This document shows positions 35,241-44,893 of a stretch of DNA of 64,000 bases, piece by piece. The notes beneath the pieces are model-generated. The model searched no databases. It was given only the letters and a program-made list of their open reading frames with translations, and was not told where the DNA came from. Both the position numbers and the translations under genes were made by a program. This DNA is from Halomonas sp. ML-15 (GTDB lineage Bacteria; Pseudomonadota; Gammaproteobacteria; Pseudomonadales; Halomonadaceae): contig NZ_JACXZT010000019.1 of assembly GCF_014779595.1 (NCBI RefSeq), forward strand, positions 1,912,462 to 1,976,461, written 5' to 3'. The first letter of the stretch is position 1. The number at the start of each line of letters is the position of its first letter.

Positions 35241-36587
35241 ATGATAAAACAACTAGGCGATACCTTTTCGCGCTTCTCGGAACGCTACATGCCCGAGCCG
35301 ATCATCTTTGCCGTGCTGTTGACCATCGTCACCTTCCTGCTCGGCCTGATACTGACCGACAGTGGCCTGCTGGCCATGGTCGACCACTGGTACGAGGGCT
35401 TCTGGGACCTGCTCTCCTTCACCATGCAGATGGTCCTGATCCTGGTCACCGGCCACGCCTTGGCAACGGCCCCTGCCGTCAAGAAGTGGATCCAGCGGCT
35501 GGCCTCTCAACCCGCCAGCAGCGCTCAGGCGGCGGCTCTTACCGCGCTGGTTGCCTGCGCTTTCTCCTGGTTCAACTGGGCGCTTGGGCTGATTGTAGGG
35601 GCTATCTTCGCCCTCGAGATCGGCAAGGCGGCCCACCGCCAGGGCATCAAGCTGCACTATCCCTTGATCGTCGCGGCGGGCTACTCCGGCCAGATGGTCT
35701 GGCATATGGGGCCCTCCTCCTCATCCGGCCTTACCGTGGCCACCAGCGGTCACTTTCTGGAAGACGCTATCGGCATCATTCCCATCACCCAGACCGCCTT
35801 CTCGAGCTATGCTCTGCTCAACAGCCTGATGCTGATCGCCGTGGTCGTGCCAGTCACCTTCTACCTGATGTCGCCTCGCAAGAAAGACGAGATGGCCGGC
35901 ATCGACGCCTATGCCCCTCAGTTCCTGAAGGAGGAGGAGCCTCAGCCGCAACAGGAAGATGCCGATAGCATCGGCGCGCGCATGGATTCGGTATGGTTCA
36001 CGGTCGTCCTGCTGGTGCTGGCAGGAAGCTATGCGATCATACACTTCTCGCGCAACGGCTTTGACCTCAACCTCAATATTGTCAACTTCCTGTTCCTGTT
36101 CCTGGGACTGGCCCTGCACAAGACCCCGGTGCGCTACATGAATGCGGTAACCGACGCCACCAAGGGGGCCAGTGGCATCATCCTGCAGTTTCCCTTCTAC
36201 GGCGGCATCATGGGCATGGTGACGCTGTCGGGCCTCGCCGTGATCTTCGTCGATGCGATGCTCAGCATTGCCACGCCCCAGACCCTGCCCGTGATCAGCT
36301 GGTTCGCCGCGGGTCTGCTCAATATCTTCGTGCCTTCCGGCGGCGGTCAATGGGCCGTGCAAGGTCCGATTCTGATGGAGGTGGCGAAGGAGCTCGATGT
36401 ATCGATCGGGCGCATCATCACCGCCTTCGGTGCCGGCGACACCTGGACCAACATGTTCCAGCCGTTCTGGGCACTGGCGTTGCTGGGTATTACCGGCGTC
36501 AAGGCACGCCATATCATGGGCTACTGCATGACGCTGTTGATCATCTCGATTCCGTTCTACGTGATCGGCCTGACCTTCTTCCCCTAA
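35241..36587 (+). CDS. AtoE/short-chain fatty acid transporter-like permease, probable malonate uptake
   Basis: A 448-residue integral membrane protein of the AtoE (TIGR00366) family: EPIIFAVLLTIVTFLLGLIL at residue 18, WFNWALGLIVGAIFALEIGK near 115, GYSGQMVWHMGPSSSSGL near 150 and NIFVPSGGGQWAVQGPI near 360 are typical. The family carries short-chain carboxylates. Its place before malonyl-CoA decarboxylase and synthetase genes and after a GntR regulator suggests that it imports malonate, the job done by MatC in rhizobia. The stop codon TAA is part of a CTAA target duplication of an inserted MITE. Confidence 0.82.
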   Translation: MIKQLGDTFSRFSERYMPEPIIFAVLLTIVTFLLGLILTDSGLLAMVDHWYEGFWDLLSFTMQMVLILVTGHALATAPAVKKWIQRLASQPASSAQAAALTALVACAFSWFNWALGLIVGAIFALEIGKAAHRQGIKLHYPLIVAAGYSGQMVWHMGPSSSSGLTVATSGHFLEDAIGIIPITQTAFSSYALLNSLMLIAVVVPVTFYLMSPRKKDEMAGIDAYAPQFLKEEEPQPQQEDADSIGARMDSVWFTVVLLVLAGSYAIIHFSRNGFDLNLNIVNFLFLFLGLALHKTPVRYMNAVTDATKGASGIILQFPFYGGIMGMVTLSGLAVIFVDAMLSIATPQTLPVISWFAAGLLNIFVPSGGGQWAVQGPILMEVAKELDVSIGRIITAFGAGDTWTNMFQPFWALALLGITGVKARHIMGYCMTLLIISIPFYVIGLTFFP

Positions 36588-36735
36588 GGAAACGCAGCAT
36601 AAATCGGCGAGCGGGATGAAGCACAAGGCGCACGGAGCACAGAAACCGGATATAGGTGGGGATTTCGACCGGGCTGGCGCACCAGCACCGCGCAACGCAG
36701 TGATTCGCTCGCGCAGACATTTATGCAGTGTTTCC
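36588..36735. mobile_element. 148-bp MITE with IS5-group-like ends
   Basis: The element has 17-base terminal inverted repeats, GGAAACGCAGCATAAAT on the left (36588-36604) and ATTTATGCAGTGTTTCC on the right (36719-36735), matching at 15 of 17 positions. CTAA flanks both ends (36584-36587 and 36736-36739), a four-base target duplication of the Y-W-A-R type made by IS5-group transposases. No transposase frame is inside. It separates the permease from the malonyl-CoA decarboxylase gene. Confidence 0.88.
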
Positions 36736-36761
36736 CTAAGCCAAGACGGGGGTAACAGACC

Positions 36762-38117
36762 ATGAACATGAGCTTCCTGCAGGAGCTGTTCAACAACATC
36801 ACCCAGCGCGATGCGCTGCTGTGGCGGCGCCAGGGCGACGCCGTGGTTCACGACCACAAGGTGCTGGTCGAGGCGTGTCACGATCTGCTGGAGAGCGATG
36901 GCGAAGCCTCCAGCATCACCCAGGCGAGCCGCGCGCTGGCGATCTACCGGCAACTCGATGACGGTCAAAAGCACGCGTTCTTCCACACTCTGGCAGACGT
37001 CTTCGCCGCCGATCCGGCACAGATCGACGCCACGTACTCGGCCTATCGGGAAGCGCGTGACAACAGCAGCCTCCAGGCGCTGTTCAATGCCTGCGAGCCA
37101 CGCCGCCAGGAACTGTTCCGGCGCCTCAATCTGGCCAGTGGCGGCACCTACCAGCTGGTCAAGATGCGCGAGGACCTGCTCGGCCAGCTCAAGGAGGCCC
37201 CCGCGCTACAGGCCATCGATGCCGACTTCGCGCATCTGTTCGGCTCCTGGTTCAACCGCGGCTTTCTGGTACTCAGGCGTATCGACTGGAACACCCCGGC
37301 ATCGATCCTCGAGAAGATCATCCGCTACGAAGCGGTCCACGAGATTCAGGACTGGGACGACCTGCGTCGTCGCCTCGACGCCCGCCACCGCCGCTGCTTC
37401 GCCTTCTTCCATCCGGCGATCGGCGACGAACCGCTGATTTTCGTTGAAGTGGCGCTGCACAAGGGGCTACCAAGCCGTATCCAGCCGATCCTGGCCGGGG
37501 AAGATGCCGGCGTGGAAGAGCCCGAGGACGCCGACACCGCGGCCTTCTTTGGCATCAGCAACTGCCAGACCGGCCTGCGCGGCATCTCGTTTGGCAACTT
37601 CCTGATCAAGCAGGTGGTCCAGGAGCTCAAGCAGGAGCTGCCGCAGCTACGGCACTTCGTGACCCTTTCACCGGTGCCCGGCTTCGCCCAGTGGCTGAAC
37701 GAGCAGCGTGAGAGCAACAGCCTGACCGGCGCCACGCGCCACGCGCTCGAGGCGCTGGATACCCCAGACTGGCATCAACGACCCGAACTAGCCGACCAAC
37801 TGGGCGCCATCATCAAGCCCTTGGCGGCGAGGTATCTGGCCGAGGCCAAACACCGTAGTGGGCTGCCGCTCAACCCGGTGGCACGCTTCCACCTCGGTAA
37901 CGGCGCGCAGCTACATCGCATCAACTGGCTCGGCGACACCTCCACCAAGGGGCTTAGGCAAGCCGCCGGGTTGATGGTCAACTACCTCTACGTGCTCGAT
38001 GACATCGAGCGCAACCATGAAAACTATATTGCCAACGCCAGTGTGGCACGCTCCAGCGAGGTCAAGGATCTCACCAAGCGCGCCAGGAAGCTGATCACCG
38101 GAGACAGTCCCACATGA
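36762..38117 (+). CDS. malonyl-CoA decarboxylase
   Basis: A 451-residue MCD-family enzyme converting malonyl-CoA to acetyl-CoA and CO2. An N-terminal helical domain (to about residue 165) precedes the catalytic GNAT-like domain, with FAFFHPAIGDEPLIFVEVAL near residue 215, GISFGNFLIKQVVQEL near 272 and TLSPVPGFAQWL near 300, where the active-site Ser-His region lies. Its stop overlaps the start of the malonyl-CoA synthetase gene, so the two form one unit for growth on malonate. A GGGGGTAAC site precedes the ATG; a second ATG two codons on is possible. Confidence 0.93.
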   Translation: MNMSFLQELFNNITQRDALLWRRQGDAVVHDHKVLVEACHDLLESDGEASSITQASRALAIYRQLDDGQKHAFFHTLADVFAADPAQIDATYSAYREARDNSSLQALFNACEPRRQELFRRLNLASGGTYQLVKMREDLLGQLKEAPALQAIDADFAHLFGSWFNRGFLVLRRIDWNTPASILEKIIRYEAVHEIQDWDDLRRRLDARHRRCFAFFHPAIGDEPLIFVEVALHKGLPSRIQPILAGEDAGVEEPEDADTAAFFGISNCQTGLRGISFGNFLIKQVVQELKQELPQLRHFVTLSPVPGFAQWLNEQRESNSLTGATRHALEALDTPDWHQRPELADQLGAIIKPLAARYLAEAKHRSGLPLNPVARFHLGNGAQLHRINWLGDTSTKGLRQAAGLMVNYLYVLDDIERNHENYIANASVARSSEVKDLTKRARKLITGDSPT

Positions 38118-39631
38118 ACCACAACCTCTTCGCGACCTTTGCCGAGCGCATGCAGGCGCGCGGCGACGCCGACTTTATCACCACCCGCGAGGGGCGCCGC
38201 TACGCCTACACCGACGCCCTTACCGAGAGCGCCCGGCTCGCCGGGGCCCTGGCCGAGCTGGGCGTGGCGCAAGGGGACCGGGTCGCGGTGCAGGTCGACA
38301 AGAGCCCGGAGGCGATCCTGCTCTACCTGGCGTGCCTGCGCAGCGGCGCCGTCTACCTGCCGCTCAATACCGGCTATACCGGAGAGGAGATCCGCTACTT
38401 CCTCAGCGACGCCGAACCGGCGCTGTTCGTCTGCCGTCCTGCGGATATCGCTCAAGCCCGCCAGCTCGCCGACGACACCGGCTGCCCCGCCGTCGAGACG
38501 CTGGGCGCCGCCGCCGACGGCAGCCTGATGGAGAAGGCCGCCAGCGCCACCCCGCGGGAAGAGATCGCCACCCTGGGCGAGCGCGACCTGGCGGCGATCC
38601 TCTACACCTCGGGCACCACCGGCCGCTCCAAGGGTGCCATGCTGACCCATCGCAACCTCGGCTCCAACGCCGAGACCCTGCGCCAGGCCTGGCACTTTAG
38701 CGCCGCGGACCGGCTGATTCATGCTCTGCCGATCTTCCACACCCACGGCCTGTTCGTGGCCTGCAACGTCACTCTGATGACCGGCTCGAGCATGCTGTTC
38801 TTGCCGAAATTCGACGCCGACGTGGTCTTCGAGGAGATGCCTCATGGCAGCGTGCTGATGGGCGTGCCGACCTTCTACACCCGCCTGGTGCAGGATCCGC
38901 GCCTGTCCCCCGAGGCGACCGCCAACATGCGCCTGTTCGTCTCCGGCTCGGCACCGCTCACCGCCGAAACCCATCAGGCCTTCGAGGCCAAGACCGGTCA
39001 CGCCATCCTCGAGCGCTACGGCATGACCGAGACCAACATGAACCTCTCCAATCCGTATGAAGGCGAGCGCCGCGCCGGCACCGTGGGTATGCCGCTGCCC
39101 GGTGTGGAGTATCGCATCACCGACCGCGAGACAGGTGATGAGGTGCCCCAGGGCGAGATCGGCATGCTGCAGATTCGCGGTCCCAACGTCTTCATCGGCT
39201 ACTGGCGGATGCCCGAGAAGACCCGTGAGGAGTTGCTGGAGGACGGCTTCTTCATTACCGGCGACCTGGCCCTGGTCGACGAGCGTGGCTATGTGCATAT
39301 CGTCGGCCGCGACAAGGACCTGGTGATCTCCGGCGGCTATAACGTCTACCCCAAGGAGGTCGAGCAGCTGCTCGACGAGCTCGACGAGGTGCAGGAGTCT
39401 GCGGTGATTGGCCTCCCCCACCCTGACTTCGGTGAGGGCGTTACCGCCGTGGTAGTGCGTCAACCGGGGGTCAGTCTCGATGAGACCGAGGTACTCGCCC
39501 ACCTCGACGGCCGGCTGGCCAAGTACAAGCAGCCCAAGCGAGTGTTCTTCGTCGACAGCCTGCCCCGCAACACCATGGGCAAGGTGCAGAAGAACGAGCT
39601 GCGCCGACAGTTCGACGCCACCTACCGCTGA
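38114..39631 (+). CDS. matB: malonyl-CoA synthetase (MatB-like acyl-CoA ligase)
   Basis: The 505-residue product is an ANL-superfamily ligase. Motifs are YTSGTTGRSKGAMLTHRNL (P-loop, near residue 162), YGMTETNM near 300, GDLALVDERGYVHIVGRDKD near 390 and the catalytic-Lys region NTMGKVQKN near the C terminus. It activates malonate with ATP and CoA, supplying malonyl-CoA for the decarboxylase encoded just upstream with a four-base overlap. Length and sequence match MatB rather than long-chain ligases. Confidence 0.9.
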   Translation: MNHNLFATFAERMQARGDADFITTREGRRYAYTDALTESARLAGALAELGVAQGDRVAVQVDKSPEAILLYLACLRSGAVYLPLNTGYTGEEIRYFLSDAEPALFVCRPADIAQARQLADDTGCPAVETLGAAADGSLMEKAASATPREEIATLGERDLAAILYTSGTTGRSKGAMLTHRNLGSNAETLRQAWHFSAADRLIHALPIFHTHGLFVACNVTLMTGSSMLFLPKFDADVVFEEMPHGSVLMGVPTFYTRLVQDPRLSPEATANMRLFVSGSAPLTAETHQAFEAKTGHAILERYGMTETNMNLSNPYEGERRAGTVGMPLPGVEYRITDRETGDEVPQGEIGMLQIRGPNVFIGYWRMPEKTREELLEDGFFITGDLALVDERGYVHIVGRDKDLVISGGYNVYPKEVEQLLDELDEVQESAVIGLPHPDFGEGVTAVVVRQPGVSLDETEVLAHLDGRLAKYKQPKRVFFVDSLPRNTMGKVQKNELRRQFDATYR

Positions 39632-39645
39632 GCGGCCCCCACACG

Positions 39646-39678
39646 ACCGCGCCCCCGGTCGTCGACCGGGGGCGCGGT
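39646..39678 (+). terminator. strong hairpin after the malonate operon
   Basis: ACCGCGCCCCCGGTC and GACCGGGGGCGCGGT form a perfect 15-base stem with a three-base loop, placed 14 bases after the ligase stop and ahead of the convergent barrel gene. There is no T run on either side, so it may act as a Rho-aided or bidirectional transcription stop. Confidence 0.6.
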
Positions 39679-39701
39679 GAGATCACACCTGAGGCAGGCG
39701 C

Positions 39702-40205
39702 TTAGAAGCGGTAGCGCAGACCGACGCTGGCGGCGTCGAAGGTGTAGTTCGACTTGTCGAGGTAGCGGATGTAGTCGGCACCCACCGAGAGGTTCTGGGC
39801 AACGTCGAATTCCGCACCGGCGCCATAGGAGAAACCGCTCTGGCGGTCGACGTCGAAGTCCACCTCGGTGAAGCCGGCCAGACCATAGAGCCGGATTTCG
39901 TCGGCCACCGGCAGGATGCCCTTGGCATAGGCACCGACCAGGTAGTCGAGCTCGACCGGGCCGTCGGAGCCGCCGCCGCCGAGATGGCCTTCGACCGCGA
40001 AGTAGTCGTTGATCTGGGCGCCACCGCGCAGACGCAGGCCGACGTCGTCTCGGCTGCTACCGCGGTCGGGGTTGAGATCCCAGAACATGGCGTCACCGCC
40101 GACATAGCCCTGCGGGTAGAAGGTCTGCGCCTGCTGGGCGTGAGCCGTGCTGGCAGCTGCAGCGGTAAACAATGCAATGGCACTAACGGAAAGCAATGTC
40201 TTCAT
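39702..40205 (-). CDS. YfaZ-like outer-membrane beta-barrel protein
   Basis: A 167-residue protein with a signal peptide (KTLLSVSAIALFTAAAAS, cut near AHA-QQ) and alternating polar/aromatic strands, ending LRYRF; the C-terminal Phe is the usual BamA insertion mark. About eight strands are likely, as in small OmpA/YfaZ barrels. Function is unknown; no enzymatic residues are visible. The ATG after GAGGTGTGTG was used. Confidence 0.8.
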   Translation of the reverse strand: MKTLLSVSAIALFTAAAASTAHAQQAQTFYPQGYVGGDAMFWDLNPDRGSSRDDVGLRLRGGAQINDYFAVEGHLGGGGSDGPVELDYLVGAYAKGILPVADEIRLYGLAGFTEVDFDVDRQSGFSYGAGAEFDVAQNLSVGADYIRYLDKSNYTFDAASVGLRYRF

Positions 40206-40341
40206 CACACACCTCACTTAGGAAACAGTGTTTTCTTACCCGTCGGCAGTGTGGTCCAGTGCGCCACAAAAGACAAATGAGATCGCTTCATTTCCACGGT
40301 TGTTGCATTAAGTGTTGCTCAGAGGGTGTTCAAGCAGCCTC

Positions 40342-41265
40342 TCAGGCGCGACGCGATAGCCCCAGTACCACTATCCCTCCCAGCACGATGGCACCCCCCA
40401 GCAGTTGGGTCGGGCCCAGCATCTGCCCCAGCACGATATAGCCCAGCACCAGCGAAGCCACCGGCTCGATATTCATCACCGGGGCGTTGCGCGCCATATT
40501 GAGGCGTGGCAACGATATGAACAGCATCGAGAAACCGATGCCATACAGCAGCGCCAGCGCCGTAAGGCCGCTCCAGCCGCTGACGCTGGCGGGCAGAGCG
40601 AGCCCACCGGGGACCAACCCTGCCACGCCAGCGACCAACATGCTGAGAAGTACCACGCCCATGGTCAGGAAGGTACGCAGGGTATTGCTGACCCGGGCCA
40701 GGCGTCGGTCGGTAATCCACAGCGCGCAGGAGAACACCGCCGCCGCACCGATGCCGAAGGCCACCCCCGCTACCCAGTCATCGCCCATCTGGGCGGGATC
40801 GGCAAGCCAGGTGGGGACATCGAGCACCACCACCAGCCCCACCAGGATCACCGCCATGATAAGCGTGGCTCGCAGCGTCGGGCGGGCGCCGCCCAGCGCC
40901 CATGTCAGCAGCGCCAGCAGGATCGGAAAGGTGTTCATCAACAGCAGGGCTACCGCTACCGGCAGCCTCGCCACCGCCGAATAGAGGAACAGACTCTGCA
41001 GTGCAATCAGCAACCCAACGCCAAGCTGCCAGGGCCAGCTGCCCGCAGGCAGTTGCAGCGGCGTACGCTTGATCGCCAGCAGCGTACCCAGCACCAGCAG
41101 TGCCAGGCTCGAGCGCGCCATGATCGCCAGCAGCAGGCCGGTACCGTCGTCGAAGGCCAGTCGCGCGGCCACATGGTTGGCGGCGAACAGGCATGCCACA
41201 CTCAGTAGCAGGACGATAGCCAGGTGGCGGGGCAGTGGCGCGGGGGTCAGAGCGGGCGGTGTCAT
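40342..41265 (-). CDS. DMT-superfamily (EamA) transporter
   Basis: A 307-residue protein with ten hydrophobic helices in two EamA halves (about 15-145 and 160-300); FLYSAVARLPVAVALLLMNTFPIL in the first half and FISLPRLNMARNAPVMNIEPV in the second are typical. The family exports metabolites such as amino acids or drug-like compounds. It is flanked by convergent and divergent genes with no functional link; the gap 40206-40341 shows no feature. Confidence 0.85.
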   Translation of the reverse strand: MTPPALTPAPLPRHLAIVLLLSVACLFAANHVAARLAFDDGTGLLLAIMARSSLALLVLGTLLAIKRTPLQLPAGSWPWQLGVGLLIALQSLFLYSAVARLPVAVALLLMNTFPILLALLTWALGGARPTLRATLIMAVILVGLVVVLDVPTWLADPAQMGDDWVAGVAFGIGAAAVFSCALWITDRRLARVSNTLRTFLTMGVVLLSMLVAGVAGLVPGGLALPASVSGWSGLTALALLYGIGFSMLFISLPRLNMARNAPVMNIEPVASLVLGYIVLGQMLGPTQLLGGAIVLGGIVVLGLSRRA

Positions 41266-41384
41266 TCAGGGATCCAATCGATAGCAGGCTAATCCAAGCG
41301 GCTATCAGAGCATAGTTTGGCCGGCAAACCCAGCGCTGCGGCCCGCCACCGACTGCCTTCGATTCAGCCAGCGACGCAAAATGT

Positions 41385-41390
41385 TATACT
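41385..41390 (+). promoter_or_regulatory. candidate -10 element for ackA
   Basis: TATACT within AAAATGTTATACTAAGG lies 50 bases before the ackA ATG. The upstream 20 bases do not show a strong -35 box. The extended TG two bases before the element supports a TGn-type promoter. Confidence 0.4.
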
Positions 41391-41439
41391 AAGGTCTTAT
41401 CTTCTAGCTCTATATACGACACAGGTTCACAGATCGCCC

Positions 41440-42615
41440 ATGAAAGCCCCCGTTCTGGTCATCAACTGCGGTTCTTCCTCTATCAAGTATGCGCTGATTC
41501 CCGCCGACGACGGGCCGCGTCTGGAAGGTATCGCCGAGCGGCTGGGGAGCCAGGAAGCGCTGCTCAAGGCCAAGGACATCCAAGGCCAGCGCCACGAGAC
41601 AGCACTGCCAGGCGCCGATCACGCCGCAGCGCTGAAGGCGATCTTCGCCCGCCTCGACGGTCATATGCCGGTGGCCGTAGGCCATCGCATCGTTCACGGC
41701 GGCGAACACTTTACCCGCGCCTCGCGGCTCGACGATGACGTTATCGCCGCAGTAGAAGAGACCTCGGCGCTGGCACCGCTGCACAACCCGGCCAACCTGG
41801 CCGGCATCGCCGCCACCCGTGCCCTGTTCCCCGAGCTGCCCCAGGTCGGCGTGTTCGACACCGCCTTCCATCAGAGCCTGCCGGCCCACGCCTATCGCTA
41901 TGCCTTGCCCGAGTCGCTGTATCGCGAGCACGGCATTCGCCGCTACGGTTTCCACGGCACCAGCCACGCCTTCGTCAGTCGGCGCGCCGATGAACTGGTC
42001 GGCGGCAGCGACCACGGCTGGCTCACCGCCCACCTCGGCAACGGCTGCTCAACTTGCGCGGTGTGGCACGGCCAGAGCCGCGATACCAGCATGGGCCTGA
42101 CGCCCCTCGAAGGCCTGGTAATGGGCACCCGCAGCGGCGACGTCGACCCCGGCCTGCACGCACACCTGCACCGCCAGTTGGGTTGGTCGCTGGACGAGAT
42201 AGATGCCATGCTCAACCAGCGCAGCGGCCTCAAGGGCCTGTCGGAACTGACCAACGACATGCGCGAACTGGAAGCCGCTGCTGAACGCGGCCACGCCGGT
42301 GCCAGCCTGGCACTGGAGGTATTCTGCTACCGCATTGCCAAATCGCTGGCGGCACTCTCCTGTGCCCTGCCATCGCTGAGCGGACTGATCTTCACCGGCG
42401 GCATCGGCGAAAACTCGCCGACCGTACGCACCAAGGTGATCGCCGCCCTGCCCCACTTCGGACTAGGCCTCGATGAGGCGGCCAACCAGGCCACCCTGCG
42501 CGGCCGCGAGGGTCGTATCGACGCCGGTGAGGGCCCCCAGCTGTGGGTAATCCCCACCGATGAGGAGGGCCAGATCGCCCGCGAAACTCGCGAACTGCTG
42601 GAGCGCCAGGCATGA
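41440..42615 (+). CDS. ackA: acetate kinase
   Basis: A 391-residue ASKHA-fold kinase: [13 protein letters not shown] at residues 7-19 and [15 protein letters not shown] near residue 168 are the acetate-kinase signatures; [13 protein letters not shown] near 322 is the ADP-binding end. It interconverts acetate plus ATP with acetyl-phosphate plus ADP. It overlaps pta by four bases. The ATG is preceded by a weak ribosome site; a longer in-frame extension of 41 codons lacks family similarity. Confidence 0.95.
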   Translation: MKAPVLVINCGSSSIKYALIPADDGPRLEGIAERLGSQEALLKAKDIQGQRHETALPGADHAAALKAIFARLDGHMPVAVGHRIVHGGEHFTRASRLDDDVIAAVEETSALAPLHNPANLAGIAATRALFPELPQVGVFDTAFHQSLPAHAYRYALPESLYREHGIRRYGFHGTSHAFVSRRADELVGGSDHGWLTAHLGNGCSTCAVWHGQSRDTSMGLTPLEGLVMGTRSGDVDPGLHAHLHRQLGWSLDEIDAMLNQRSGLKGLSELTNDMRELEAAAERGHAGASLALEVFCYRIAKSLAALSCALPSLSGLIFTGGIGENSPTVRTKVIAALPHFGLGLDEAANQATLRGREGRIDAGEGPQLWVIPTDEEGQIARETRELLERQA

Positions 42616-44783
42616 CCCCGCTACCCGACGACCGCCAGGTTCAGACCCTGCTGATGGTGCCCACCTCGGTAGGCGCCGGCCTCACCTCGGCCTGCCTGGG
42701 GCTGATCCAGGCGCTGGATTTCATCGGCATGAAGGCCGGCTTCCTCAAGCCGTTCATGCAGCGCGAACTCAACGGCAGCGGCCCGGACCGCTCCAGCGCC
42801 CTGGTCGCCCGGGCGCTGGGCCGCACGACGCCGACACCGATCACCCAGGAGCATCTCGAGCGTCTGCTACGCGACGACCAGCTCGACGAACTGCTGGAGT
42901 CGGTGATCGAGCTGCACCAGCAGGCCGCCAGCGAGGCGGATACCACTCAGGACATCGTGGTGGTGGAAGGGTTAGTGCCCACCGCACACAGCACCTACGC
43001 CAACCAGCTCAACGCCCAGCTGGCTCAGGCCTTGAATGCCCGCATCATCTTCGTCGGCAGCGGCGACCTGGCCGCGCCCCGCGAGTTGGCCGAACAGCTC
43101 GACATGCACTCGCGCAGCTTTGGCGGCGTCAGTTCCACACGCACCATGGGCTGCATCCTGATGCGCATGAAGGGCCTGCCAGCGCCGCCCAGCGGCGAGC
43201 AGCCGATCGCCCCAGGCGCGGCCAACGTGACCCTCGATGCCGGTATGCTCGAGGAGCTGCGCCGCCACTCACCGGCGCTGGCCACCGACCGCTTCCATAT
43301 GATCGGCGTGGTGCCCTTCAGCGACACCCTCAGCGTACCGCGCACCAAGGATGTCGCCGAAGCCCTCGGCGCGCGCTGGCTCAACGAAGGTGATGCCGCC
43401 AGCAGACGAGTGCTGAGTACCAGTCTGTGCGGCCGCCGCGCCGCCCACGCCCTCGAGGTTTTCAAGCCCGGTAGCCTGATCGTCACCTCCGGCGACCGCG
43501 ACGATATCCTGCTCGCCGCCGCGCTGATGACCATGAACGGCACCCCGCTGGCGGGCGTCATGCTGACCAACGGCTACCTGCCCAACGACGCCATGATCGA
43601 CGCCTGCCGCCCTGCGCTGAAGACCGGGCTGCCGGTGCTGGCGGTGGAGACCGACAGCTATACCACCGTGCAGCATCTATCTCGCATGAGCAGCGAGATT
43701 CCCGTCGACGACCTGGAGCGTGCCGAACAGGTGGCCCACTTCGTTGCCGCGCATATCGACCTGCAGTGGCTCAAGGATCACCTCAGCCGCGGCTATATCC
43801 GACGCCTGTCGCCGTCGGCGTTTCGTCATCAGCTGGTCAAGAAGGCCCAGCAGGTGCGCAAACGCATCGTGCTACCGGAAGGCAGCGAGCCCCGTACCGT
43901 GGAAGCCGCAGCGCTGTGCCAGCGGCGCGGCATCGCCGACTGCGTGCTGCTGGCCAAGCGCGAGGAGGTCGAGAGTGTGGCGCGCAGCCGCGGCATCGCC
44001 CTGCCCGAGGAGCTGGAGATCATCGATCCGGAGGGTATCTATCACGACTATATTGCCGATATGGTCGAACGCCGTCGCGGCAAGATCAACGAGCCGATGG
44101 CCGAGGCGCAGCTACAGGACACGGTCGTGCTGGGCACCATGATGCTGCATCGTGGCGAGGTCGACGGCTTGGTCTCCGGCGCGGTGCACACCACCGCCAA
44201 CACGGTGCGCCCGGCCTTCCAACTGATCAAGACCGCACCGGACTACCGCCTGGTCTCGTCGATCTTCTTTATGCTGCTGCCCGAGCAGGTAGTGGTCTAC
44301 GGCGACTGCGCGGTCAACCCCGACCCCGACGCCGAAGCGCTGGCCGAGATCGCCATCCAGAGCGCGCGCTCGGCCAAGGCCTTCGGTATCGAACCCAAGG
44401 TGGCGATGATCAGCTACTCCACCGGCGAGTCGGGCAGCGGCAGCGACGTCGACAAGGTTCGCGAGGCGACCCGCATCGCCCGCCAGCGCGCCCCCGAGCT
44501 GCTGATCGACGGCCCACTGCAGTACGACGCCGCGGCGATCGAGAGCGTCGGCAAGCAGAAGGCCCCCGACTCCCCGGTCGCCGGCCAGGCCACGGTGTTC
44601 GTGTTCCCCGACCTCAACACCGGCAACACCACCTACAAGGCGGTGCAGCGCAGCGCCAAGGTGGTCAGCGTCGGCCCCATGCTCCAGGGCCTCAACAAGC
44701 CGGTCAACGACCTCTCGCGTGGCGCCCTGGTCGACGACATCGTCTACACCATCGCGCTGACCGCGATCCAGGCAGCACAGTGA
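42612..44783 (+). CDS. pta: phosphate acetyltransferase
   Basis: The 723-residue long-form Pta has an N-terminal P-loop-like regulatory domain ([20 protein letters not shown], residues 14-33), a DRTGG middle domain (about 225-340) and a C-terminal catalytic PTA_PTB domain (about 400-720) with KIVL-type [32 protein letters not shown] and [15 protein letters not shown]. It converts acetyl-phosphate and CoA to acetyl-CoA. With ackA it gives acetate activation or overflow, and would handle acetyl-CoA produced from malonate a few kilobases upstream. Confidence 0.95.
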   Translation: MTPLPDDRQVQTLLMVPTSVGAGLTSACLGLIQALDFIGMKAGFLKPFMQRELNGSGPDRSSALVARALGRTTPTPITQEHLERLLRDDQLDELLESVIELHQQAASEADTTQDIVVVEGLVPTAHSTYANQLNAQLAQALNARIIFVGSGDLAAPRELAEQLDMHSRSFGGVSSTRTMGCILMRMKGLPAPPSGEQPIAPGAANVTLDAGMLEELRRHSPALATDRFHMIGVVPFSDTLSVPRTKDVAEALGARWLNEGDAASRRVLSTSLCGRRAAHALEVFKPGSLIVTSGDRDDILLAAALMTMNGTPLAGVMLTNGYLPNDAMIDACRPALKTGLPVLAVETDSYTTVQHLSRMSSEIPVDDLERAEQVAHFVAAHIDLQWLKDHLSRGYIRRLSPSAFRHQLVKKAQQVRKRIVLPEGSEPRTVEAAALCQRRGIADCVLLAKREEVESVARSRGIALPEELEIIDPEGIYHDYIADMVERRRGKINEPMAEAQLQDTVVLGTMMLHRGEVDGLVSGAVHTTANTVRPAFQLIKTAPDYRLVSSIFFMLLPEQVVVYGDCAVNPDPDAEALAEIAIQSARSAKAFGIEPKVAMISYSTGESGSGSDVDKVREATRIARQRAPELLIDGPLQYDAAAIESVGKQKAPDSPVAGQATVFVFPDLNTGNTTYKAVQRSAKVVSVGPMLQGLNKPVNDLSRGALVDDIVYTIALTAIQAAQ

Positions 44784-44893
44784 ATTTTGCTGCCATCCGG
44801 GTCCATCACGATAGCATCCGCCTGGCCCAAGCGGCGCAATGCCCTTAGGCTTAGGCCTATCCACACGCCACGCTGACACGAAAGAGGCTGACC

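Noticed and set aside
35721-36986. Antisense frame of 421 codons spanning the permease gene and the MITE
   Set aside because: Covers a confirmed gene and a mobile element; sequence is low-complexity and protein-unlike.
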